A model generated the notes under the pieces. It was not told where the DNA came from, ran no database searches, and saw only the letters and a program-made list of their open reading frames with translations. This document shows, piece by piece, positions 1 to 10,700 of a stretch of DNA of 64,000 bases (position 1 is its first letter; every line of letters begins with the position of its first letter). The stretch comes from Mytilus trossulus. Taxonomy: Eukaryota > Mollusca > Bivalvia > Mytilida > Mytilidae. The translations under genes and the position numbers were made by a program. The stretch is from NCBI RefSeq assembly GCF_036588685.1, contig NC_086383.1:47698448-47762447 (forward strand), written 5' to 3'.

Positions 1-140
1 CAAAATGAGAAAACTGTTCAAACTAAAACTATTTTACTTTACAAAAAAGACATATAAATCATAAGAACAAATAATAAAATGCTTCTTTTATTTTCTGAAA
101 CTTGCTTATTCCAGTTGTTCTTGGTATTGAATAAACGCTG

Positions 141-1136
141 AGTTTTTGTGTACTGTTAATGTTGTAACTGTATACCTGTTGTTCTGGGGACTACACAAAA
201 TATTTCATGTACTCTTTATTGTGTTGTTGTATACCGGTTGTTCTGAGCGCTGCACGCAATCTTACGTGTACTGTTAATGTAGTTACTTATACCGGGTGTT
301 CTGGGCGCTGCACAAATTCTTTGAGTTCCGTGTACTGCTCGTGTTGTTGCTGTATACTTGTTGTTCTGGGGACTACACAAACTATGTCATGAACTCTTTA
401 TTGTGTCGTTGTATATCAGTTGTTCTGAGCGCTGCGCACAATCTTGCGTGTACTATTTATGTAGTTACTTATACTGGGTATTCTGGGCGCTGCCCAAACT
501 CTTTGAGTTTCGTGTACTGTTTGTGTTGCTGCTGTAAACTTGTTGTTCTGGGAACTAAACACAATATTTCATGTACTCTTTATTGTGTTGCTGTATACTG
601 GTTGTTCTTAGCGCTGACACAACTTACGTGTACTGTTAATGTTGTTGCTGCATACCTGTCCTTCTGGGCGTTGCACACACTCTTTGAGTTTCGTGTACTG
701 TTTGTGTTGTTGCTGTTTACTTTTGTTCTGGGGACTACACACAATCTTTCATGTACTCTTTATTGTGTTGCTGTATACCGGTTGTTCTGAGCGCTGACAT
801 ACATGACGTGTACTGTTTATGTTATTGCTGTATATCTGCTGTTCTGGGCGCTGCGTCCACTCTTTCGTGTACTCTTTATGTTGTTGCTGTATATCGGTTG
901 TCCTTGGCGCTGTGCACAATCTTACGTGTTATGTTTATGTTGTTGCTGTATATCTGTTGTTCTGGTCGCTGCTCAAATCTTTCGTGTACTCTTTGTGTTG
1001 TTGCTGTATACCAGCAGTTCTGGGCGCTGCACACAATCTTACGTGTACTGTTTATGTGGTTACTGTATATCTGATGTTTTGGGCGCGGCACACATCTTTC
1101 GTGTACTCTTAATGTGGTTTCTGTTTACCAGTTGAT
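141..1136. repeat. Minisatellite, ~59-bp unit, about 17 copies
   Basis: Tandem array of a degenerate ~59-bp unit whose landmarks are 'gttgttctgggcgctgcaca', 'cgtgtactgtttatgttgtt' and 'gctgtatatc'. Units alternate between variants ('ggggactacacac' versus 'gggcgctgcacac'), which hints at a ~118-bp higher-order unit in the left half. Several frames stay open and give Cys/Val/Leu/Tyr-rich translations, but this comes from the repeat itself: the reading shifts between overlapping frames and there is no splice or start context. Confidence 0.9.
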
Positions 1137-2417
1137 CTAAAATAATCAATTCTTTTGTAGTCACGAAACCTTTTTTAAAGCTTTTATGTAAAACAAAATC
1201 AATTGTTTATGTTAAAGTGGTGCATACAAATCTCTTGTAAATTCCTGAAATCCTTACATGTAATTTCTTTTTATTATGGCCTCACCGAAGAATGCAATAT
1301 GAAGAAAAGTTAACTCATGTTAATAATGTGCTTGATATTTTGTTATGGGACAGATTTTCAAAAAAAATGAATACATATTCAAAATTGTCCGTGTTCACTT
1401 TTAATATCATTATACTTTAATAAAAAATCAGATGGGCATATTATCCTAACTATATGTATTGGAAATATGACGGATGCTTTATTTTTTTTGTCGCAATTAC
1501 AATGCCAATTAGCCAAAAAGCCATGAGAAAGCACCGGTTATAACAAATATCTGCTGAGAACTGGCTATTTGTAATAAGTATAACATTAATAGAAAATCTA
1601 CCAAACATAAAGGTGGCCTTTTCATTTGATAAGACTTTAAAATCAAGGTTAAAATACTAGATAATGAAAAATGTGTCTTATATAATACTTATCGTGGAAA
1701 AAAATGTATAAAAGCATTTTTTTTTAATATCACAAAATTTCCAACGTAGCTACTTGCTTGATTCAAACGAAGTTCATATTATTAAATGTAATTATAATAA
1801 TAATAGGTTAATATGTAATCAAGTTATCATAATCTTTTTATTCTTTATATCCAGACAATGCAAACTGATAGCAGATAAATGAACGTAATTTATGACGACA
1901 GTATTTAGTGTAAAAATAATGCTTTCGTCAAATAAGGTTTAAGTTTACGAATAGATAATTATATGGTGCAATTACCTACAAATATTATAAAACAGCGTAT
2001 TAGAATATCACTTCTTGAATTGACAACATTTTAATTGCCATCTTAATCTTTACAAATGTTCGTGGTGAAAAATAAGTTAACTGCACCATATTTAATTATC
2101 GTTAAACGTGTATTGACATGTAATGGTTCATGACGAAAGCATTTAATTAAATTAATCTAACTTCTCAAAGTTAAACCAATATAAGACATTTAAAAATTGT
2201 ATCCTATAGACTTTATACCTCTGCTATTAAAGTGAAAGGGTGTTTATTGATCAACTGAACATGTCGGTGAGTTGTTTACATTTAATATTTATAGATTTAA
2301 TTTAATATCTCAATGATTCCGGAGACTAATTCTAGGTTTACATAAGCATCTTGGATCTTCAAAACCACGCTTTTATTAGTGATGAAACAAATCCTTTTTC
2401 AAGCCTTTTTTACAACC
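1137..2417. other. AT-rich intergenic stretch, nothing recognised
   Basis: I see no coding exon, RNA gene or repeat here that I can name. Homopolymer A/T runs dominate and reading frames are short in all directions. Confidence 0.6.
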
Positions 2418-2800
2418 TTTGATGTTACAATACTGATCAGCCGTAGAGTCGCTGAGTTTACATGTATATTTAACCTCTTCGTTAGACCCCTCTATGTTAT
2501 AATGATCAGCCGGAGTCTCTTAGCCAGTTTACATGTATATTTAACCTCTTCGTTAGACCTCTCTATGTTATAATGATCAGCCGGAGTCTCTAAGCCAGTT
2601 TACATGTATATCTAACCTCTTCGTTAGACCCCTCTTTGTTATAATGATCAGCCGGAGAGTTTCTAAGTTTATATCCATATTTAACCTCTTCATTATAATT
2701 AGACCCCTATATGGTACAATACTGATCAGCTGGAAAGTCTCCAAGTTTATATGCATATCTCACCTCTTCGTTCGAGCCCCTCTATGTTATATATTCTGAT
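2418..2800. repeat. Tandem repeat, ~70-bp unit, five copies
   Basis: Five diverging copies of a unit containing 'gatcagccggagtctctaag', 'tttacatgtatatttaacct' and 'cttcgttagacccctctatg'. The 3'-most copies carry small insertions and are more diverged. The short open frame across the first copies is repeat-driven and not a gene. Confidence 0.85.
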
Positions 2801-5539
2801 ACTTCTGATCAACTAATAACCCTTCATTCCTTAAGAATAAGAAACTGTACGGAACAGATATTTCCACAGGTTCTCGTTAAAGGAATACTTCATTAAATAT
2901 AATAATTTTATTTGTTTTATCAATATTGACAGCAACATTTTTATGTTTTCTGACAATTTGCAGAATACTTTCCATGTCCAAAAGATTAAAACACATTGAT
3001 GTTGTTTTTAAGCATGCTCTTCATGTTTTCGATTTTTTGCTTGATTTTCGGAATCATCTTTTTTACCATATTTTGCCATCAAATAGTTTTGTCCTCTATA
3101 AACCCCTACTTTTCTTTTCATAATCTTATTTCATATAGTTTTAAAATTTCATATAGTTTTAAAAGCCATTTTTGAAAATCTTATAAAATCCCTCTTGTTT
3201 TTTCATAGTTTTTAAAGAGAAAAGTGGACAGTATTAAAAATGTAGAGAGAATCAGTTCCTACCAAATTTTTAATGGCTTACATGTATATCTCATAAACAA
3301 GCACACTGACCCTTCATTTTTTTCTATTTTTTTGGTTCCTTGTTCCTTTAACTACATACCATCAATTTATAACAGCCTTTTAAAAAGCTTGCTATTTTGA
3401 AACAGATTAGCGAACATCCTTAATACTAATGATACATGTATTATTTTGTTTATCGCGTGATAGAGTTAGTTGAAATATTCTGATTTTAGATATTGTGTGT
3501 AACTTGCACGCATTTACATTCAGCATAATTTTTTCATGTCAGCACATGTGTTAGCAATTCTAAATTCGAAGTTATTAAAAAAATTCTAATCGCCGTTTTA
3601 AAATTTTGAATTGAAGGACGATCTCCTTTTATTCCTATTTCAAGGATTTATTCTACTACAAAATCCTTGCTTATTTTAACACTTTGCTGTATTTGAAGAA
3701 ACAAACTTAAATGTTTTCACAATTTAGTTTTTTAAAGAATATATTTATATATTAAATTTCGTGAGATACGCCAAAGGGTAACCATTTCAAAAAGAATTCT
3801 GATGTATTAATCGTCTAATGTGCAAATTTGAATATGCTTACTTTTAAAAATCTCAAAACTTGCAACGTTAATATTTTCGATCCGGTACATGAAAACGTCA
3901 TTTCGGTACAAAGCAGTACTACAAATAAACATGAAGAAACCTTTTAGATCAAATCCTTAGTTGACTTTCACTTACAACATTTAGCTTAAACCATCCAAGT
4001 ATAAAAATACAAAAAAATGTGTTGACATCACATTTTTCATTATTGTTGAAATTATAATTCATTGTAAAATCTTCCTTTTCAATAAACCATTCTGTTAAGT
4101 AATAATGAAGCTGTGACTTCTAAATGACTGTTCATGAATGTACTTGTGTTGTTGGATTACTGTTTGACTAACGTCTATCATTCACGAAAACGTCAAAACA
4201 TCTATCAGTTGAGGGAAAGAAAAATATACTAAAACTTGATTCTAGCATTGACGCAATTCACGTACAGAAATTATTAATTTCAAAGAAGTTACATTCGATA
4301 TTTGCTTATTTTCAATGAAGGAATGACTTTTCTGCAACACTCGAGCAATTCTTTTACCAATCCAATTTCACGTTCATAAAAGCGTGATCAATCTACACCA
4401 CTTGTGCATTCTTTGGTTTATTAAAAATTCATAAGTTCATAAGAAGAAATATCAGTTAAATACATTAATGACAAAACATCGATTTTATTTATGAATGTTA
4501 GAAATACTATCAATTTTTGTCGGATTTATATATCGACTCCATGGACTCAGTCTATATACAATATTGGTACTTTGTAAGATATTAAACTACTTACTTAAGA
4601 AAGAGTTACTATAAATAAAATAAATAATCTTTATTTCAAGGGGATTATCTCATTAGTTAAAACTAATCTTCCTGAGAGTCCTCAAAATAATAATAACAAA
4701 TTTATAAGAAGATATTAAATATATATCCGTACACTTTTATACGGCTGTTCTTTTTATCCTACAATAGTAATATAAACCCGCTCAAACTGGAGTCGAACAA
4801 AAGCTCAATCTGCATAATACTTTTATGTAATTAAAAGTATTGCTCATCAAAAGTCGTGCGTAGCCGTCGACGTAATTGTTTTCAAATATCTTCTCCTCTG
4901 AATCTATAGAACCTAACTTTAGGTAAATGATCATAAAGGTACCATGTCTAAAGTCTGGTCAGTCGACAAACATAATGATACATCGGTATGTCGCACAATT
5001 TGTCAAAGATCGTCGACTCTTACACTACCGAATACATTTTACAAAGCTTTGGTTATATCTATCTAGTATAAAATCAGTTTTTTTTTGTCTGATCAACAAA
5101 CATGTCCACCTTGGTTAATTTGAATATACGTTTGCTCTTTTTTTTTATTGAAATAATAAGATGGCTCTTTAACTGTTTTTGCATCTTGAAAACCATATTA
5201 TAGAAAACGTCTGACAGGGGAAAACATGTTCAGAATGTCAAGATCTATCTACTTTATATTTTTACCAATTAATCTTGTGGCATTCTATCCATTTAATACG
5301 AGCACAATACCAGATGAGCGATATCAATTGAGGTTTGAAACACGTATATTCCTCATATTGGAAAGTCCACTGTCATGATATTGGTGTTAAGATATTGCGA
5401 TCGTAGTCACATTTTTAGTAGTGGGAAAAGCGTCTCATACTAACTGTGCTTTGGTCAACGTCTTTACACCCTATTAAAATTTCCGGAAACAGCAAACTCC
5501 CATATAAAATATGTACTTATTTAAATGAGGGGAATATTT
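2801..5539. other. AT-rich intergenic stretch, no gene recognised
   Basis: About 2.7 kb of AT-rich DNA with only short, low-complexity frames. Several ~60-codon frames exist on the + strand (near 2.93 and 4.93 kb), but their composition is Phe/Leu/Ile-rich and typical of random AT-rich DNA. No splice-flanked open exon stood out. Confidence 0.5.
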
Positions 5540-5695
5540 ATTTGTAAAATTGAGAATGGAAATGGGGAATGTGTCAAAGAGACAACAACCCGACCATAGA
5601 GCAGACAACAACCAAAGGCCACCAATGGGTCTTCAATGCAGCGAGAAACTCTTGCACCCGGAGGAGTCCTTTTGCTGTTCCCTAAACAAAGATGT
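5540..5695 (-). repeat. Interspersed repeat fragment (mussel-type), minus orientation
   Basis: Contains 'ggaaatggggaatgtgtcaa', 'agagacaacaacccgaccat' and 'gtcttcaatgcagcgagaaa'. It is the reverse complement of the family seen on the + strand at 43.95-44.11 kb. I recognise this repeat from Mytilus sequences; its element class is unknown to me. A ~70-codon frame crosses it but is repeat-derived. Confidence 0.7.
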
Positions 5696-6360
5696 TACTA
5701 GTTCAGTGATAATGGACGAATTAAATGTTAACAGGGATCTTAGTGCTAGTCAATTTATTTCTTAGCATTTATGTTACTAGTAAACAATTCGCATTAGTAC
5801 CCAATCACGTATTACTTGTTTTTGTCAAAGCTATTTTAGATTGAAATAAAACTTAAAAGAAAAAGCTCATGTTGGAACGAATCTACAATTCCCTTTTAAT
5901 TGCACATTGATTTATTTAGGTTTGCAATATATAAATAAGCGAATGCACAATTCTTTAAACACAAAATTAATTTTAGTTAAACGACTATAAAAATAACCGA
6001 AGGATTGCAAACTTAATCCACTATAAAAGTTATTCACTCTAAAGAAATGGCCCTATTTATTCACCAATTGAAAGCAAATTTAAAACAGCACAGTTGATTT
6101 AAAAACGTTTATTTTGAATCACATCAATTTCACAGGAATTTTTAAATTAAAACCTTTCTGTAATTTCTTAAGAAGTAATTGGTTCAAATATATTACGTTT
6201 TGAAAAACATAAAAACAATTTCTTTATTTCTAAACAGTAAAATAACAATAAAATTTGATTTCAAGACCTTTCAGTAATCTAAAAGCTTGAAAATCAGGCA
6301 CTAATGAACAGGGTTACATCATTATACTATGACAAGACGTTTTACTATCTATTATAACTT
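5696..6360. other. AT-rich intergenic stretch, nothing recognised
   Basis: No coding, RNA or repeat feature that I can support. Confidence 0.5.
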
Positions 6361-6895
6361 CAAGATATCTCATATAATATATAAAATATCTTATATAATA
6401 TATAAGATATCTTATATAATCAAGTTTTTATAAGATATCTTATATAGTTTATAAGATATTTTATAAGATGTCTTATATAATCCAGTTTTTATAAGATATC
6501 TTATAAACTAAAGAAGATATATTATATACTTTCGAAGATATCTTATACACTTTAGAAGATATCTTATAAAGTATATAATATATCTTATAAAGTATATAAT
6601 ATATCTTATAAAGAAAATTATATGAGATATCTTATAAACTTTATAAGATATAATATATAGTTCATAAGATATTTCATATAGTTTATAAGATATCTCATAT
6701 GATTTATAAGATATCTTATAAAGAAAAATATATGAGATATCTTATAAATTATATAAGATATCTTATAAAGTATATAAGATATCTTATAAACTATATAAGA
6801 TATCTCATAAAGAAATTATATGAGATATCTGATAAACTATATAAGATATTTTATAGACTATATGAGATATCGTATAAAGTTTATTAGATACCTGA
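6361..6895. repeat. Self-complementary AT tandem array (TTATAAGATATCTTATAA-type)
   Basis: More than twenty copies of short palindromic units built on 'aagatatctt' flanked by 'tata' or 'ataaactat/ataaagtat'. Each unit is its own reverse complement, so the ~0.5 kb block can fold into many hairpins or extrude cruciforms. Open frames across it (Met-Arg-Tyr-Leu-Ile repeats) are repeat artefacts. Confidence 0.9.
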
Positions 6896-7740
6896 AAGCT
6901 AGAATAAATAGTCAAACGGCTATCATATTATACATATACAAGGGAGGGAACGACTTATATATCCTTCAACGAGGAACAGGACGTATGGTTTCTCTCGAGC
7001 ATTTCAATAAAAATAAAAATAAAACATAATGAGGCTATGATGAGTCCAACAAACTCGTCCTGATTATGCATGAAATATTTGCCAAAGTTCAAATTCAACT
7101 ACAAGCAGAAGTTATGCATGAAGCAATCCGTCAACGTTGAAACTGGTAAACGCTGGAAAGCTGATGGGGTGTAAAATATTGACCGAAGCATATTTCCATG
7201 CTTTTACAAAAAGAATCATCTAATTTTTAAAATCACATTTGTATGCTACAACCATAATATTACGACATGAATATATTCTTTTGTTCTTTTTGTACCTTCA
7301 TTCATCTCCCTCCGAATAGTACTTGTACATTTTGTATGAGCGAATAAAGTATATAACTTTAGGAAGTGTCGGCCAATCAAAATGAAGGAATTATATGAAA
7401 CTTCTATGGCATGCAATTATTTGTAAATGAATATGACAATTGTAATTTTTATAATATCTAAGTAAGGACGACAGTTTTCTTGATTGTATTGTTTTTTATG
7501 TTCCGCCACTCAGTGGCCAGGATTATTGTGTTACTTATGTCTTCTCTCCGTTACTCGAGCTTCGTTATTTACGAAACCAAACAGTTGTCCGTCTTATTTT
7601 AGAATACCAGTGGATATAATAACTGTTTTTGTTTGTTTTGTATTGTATAATAGTAACTTGTAGATATAATTACGACCCTTAAACTAACACTTATTTTTAG
7701 TCTTTTCTTTATCAATTTAATACTTTATTATTTATTTCAG
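6896..7740. other. Upstream region of the EF-hand gene
   Basis: Region before the first recognised EF-hand exon. It contains a small imperfect hairpin near 7041-7062 (gatgagt ... actcgtc). Any 5' untranslated exon or promoter of the EF-hand gene should lie here or farther left, but I could not identify one. Confidence 0.4.
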
Positions 7741-7777
7741 TCAATGAAAAGACAACTGAGTGAAGTTTCAAAACAAG
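7741..7777 (+). CDS. EF-hand gene, first coding exon
   Basis: The exon follows 'tttatttcag' and ends at AAG|gtatgt. It encodes MKRQLSEVSKQ plus one base, the short N-terminal lead before EF-hand 1. Bases 7741-7743 are probably untranslated. Confidence 0.75.
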
Positions 7778-10700
7778 GTATGTTATATATCAAAAGTTAT
7801 ATGATGTATTTTTATTGGGATATTTTTAGGCTTATTGTCTTTTTAAAAGATATACTTTTATTTTCACAGTACACTTTCGAAATATGAAAAGATTGTCTAT
7901 GTGATATTTTATCGTGTGTTTTTCTATGTTGTGATGTTATGCTATTGTTTCAGAAAAAGGGAGAAGGTTTGGTACCATTAAAACGTCTAATCCCGCTGCA
8001 AATGTTTGCACCTGTCCTAAGTCAGGAATCTGATGTACAGTAGTTGTCGTTTGTTTATGTAATTCATACTTGTTTCTCGTTTCTCGTTTTTTCTTCTATA
8101 GATGAGACCGTTGGTTTTCCCGTTTTATTGCCCTTTATTGCTTGTTGTTCGGTGTGCGCCAAGGCTCCGTATTGAAGTCCGTACATTGACCTATAATGGT
8201 TTACTTTTTTTAAATTGTTATTTGGATGGAGAATTGTCTCATTGCCACTCACACCACATCTTCCTATATCCATTTCAGGTGATACCCAACACTTTCTCTA
8301 AAATTAATTTGGCTCCTTTAATATTCATAAAATTTTGTCAAAGTATTAACTTTGACCCTTTAACAAAAATATAAAAGTATAAAAAAAATGTGAAACAATC
8401 GTTTTGTCAGAAAAAATACATTGGTTGTATACAGTTTGACAAACACCAATGTTGATCATTGATAAGCTTAATATTCCTTTTACAACACAACGTAAATAAA
8501 ACGTTTAGCTTACTTACCGAGTTATCTCCCTGTAGTGTTAGGTACCACTTTAATACGAGATCATCATGATCACAATAAAACCTTTTGCATAAACAAGTGC
8601 AGCTTGCCGCATGAAGAGCAGGATCTGTTCGCCCTTCCGGAGCACTTGAGATCACCCTAGTTTTTGGTAGAGTTCGTGTTGCTTAGTACTATATAATTTC
8701 TATGTTGTGTCTCATGTACTTGTCTGTTGGTCTTTTTCTTTTTAGTCATGGCGTTGTCAGTATATTAAAGATCTATGAGTTTGACTGTCCCATTGGTATC
8801 TTTCGCCCCTGTTTTAAATAACAATTTATTTTCCAGATATTTAGTAACCGCAGTATTTCTATTGAAACTTTGCGTTGGTAAAACAATGTCATCATTGTCT
8901 TTCAAATATGACGAGGGTAGTTTTTAACGATATTAAGCTCTCACAAATATGCTTTTTTTCATGATAACCTTTAAATATTAATGTTAAGCAGATATAGGAA
9001 TTTGTGGTGTGAGTGCCAATGAGACAACTCTCCATGTTTTATAAAATGGTGCAATGTTACAAGTGTTTGGACAACTGTCAATGAAGGACATTTAAAGCCA
9101 TTATTAGATAATTTCTACATGAAAGGCTTACTACCCACATTGTGCTGTTGAATATTTTTCGATAGATACTAGTTAATATATATTACAAAACCTTTTAAAG
9201 TCAGCCATTAAAACCTTTATCATTAGAAACATGACAACACCGATAAAGTATTTACATGAATCACGGTAGATATAGTGTCCGGCTTGAAACATAAATCCAG
9301 GAAGACCATCGATATCTATATTAAACTTATTTTATTTCAGCGATCTCGGAAACCTTTGCACTGTTTGATTCTGACCGTGATGGAAAAGTATCAAAGAAGG
9401 AGATCGGTGCCATGATGAGATCTCTTGGATATCTCACTTGTTCAGAAGAATTAGATGACATTCTACACAGATTAGATAGCGATGGTATACATATAATGTT
9501 TATCTTCCATTTTTCTATGTTGTGATTGAATATTTGCTCCGCTCACATGTCATGCATCGAATTATGTATCGACTAATTCATATTGAAAACTATCAAAGAG
9601 AGGCGAGAGATACCAACGTGATATGTAATTTACGATTGATACCCAAAAGTTCTAACATAAGATATAGCGTTCTCCTGACTTGTAATACTAGCAGTACTAA
9701 ATAATTGCAGAACCTTGAGCATATTGTTCACTTTAAATATTATATTTTATTGATATTCTTTAAGTTCTTGCATAGAGTTGTATAATTTTATGACATTTTA
9801 CTACATTACATTTTATGTTATTACAGGTAATGGTTATATAGACTATCAGGAATTTGAAGATTTTGCTATAAAAATTAACATGGTAAAAAAGGATACACTG
9901 GAAGATCCTGATTTTAGAGCAGCTTTTGACATGTTAGACAGAAATAAAGATGGTTTTATTGACCAATCAGAACTAAAATATTTTATGAAACAGTTTGGTA
10001 AGCTGATTTATATTTTTTACGTTAATAGAGGAAGTATTCCCAATTAAGATATGTCCGTCTGGCCTGTTACCTTTTGGCCAATTACGAGTGGACATTTGAG
10101 CTAAATTTCAAAGTCTTCAATTGGGCTGAACGGCCTGTGTACATGTAAATTTTCGGATTAAATGTGTAATTTAAAATGATAACCAATATTTGAAATGTAA
10201 TAAATGACTTTCAATTTATAATATGTTCTTATTTAATGTACCACTTCTGTTCGCCTGACAATGTCGCCATTGGAGATTTAGTAAGGATTTTGAGCAAGAA
10301 GTCTGTATTGAATTGTGTTTCTGGTTAAACCTGTGTACAACACGCAGATGTAAACCAGCTAGGTTTGGTCAAGGACTGGTTCTGGTCCTGATTTAAAGAT
10401 GTCAAACTCATGAAATGCTGCCTGATCAAAAATAAAATAAAATTTGCCAAAATGCCAAAGACGTATAAAATGATTTTATAAAGCAAACTGAAGAGGATAG
10501 TGATACATACACGATTTCCTTTATTGAAATATTATTCTTTTGCAGGAGATAAAAACGCCGAGGACGATTCTTTAGAAACAATCATAGATGCTGACAAAGA
10601 CGGAGATGGTAAAATAAACTATAATGGTAAGACAGGTCTAAAACTGTACACATAACTGTACACATAACTTTAGTGGTAAGACGGGTACAAAAACTGTACA

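Noticed and set aside
207-1135. Overlapping Cys/Val/Leu/Tyr-rich open frames up to 164 codons
   Set aside because: They follow the 59-bp minisatellite in several frames at once and have no gene context.
7041-7062. Possible hammerhead (gatgagtcc ... actcgtcc)
   Set aside because: It has a GATGAGT/ACTCGTC hairpin but no CUGANGA plus GAAA pair in the right order and no stem I.
10546-10626. Reading the exon 4 donor as further downstream in the minisatellite
   Set aside because: An in-frame stop arises within about ten codons, whereas the 10626 donor joins 12566 in phase and completes EF4.
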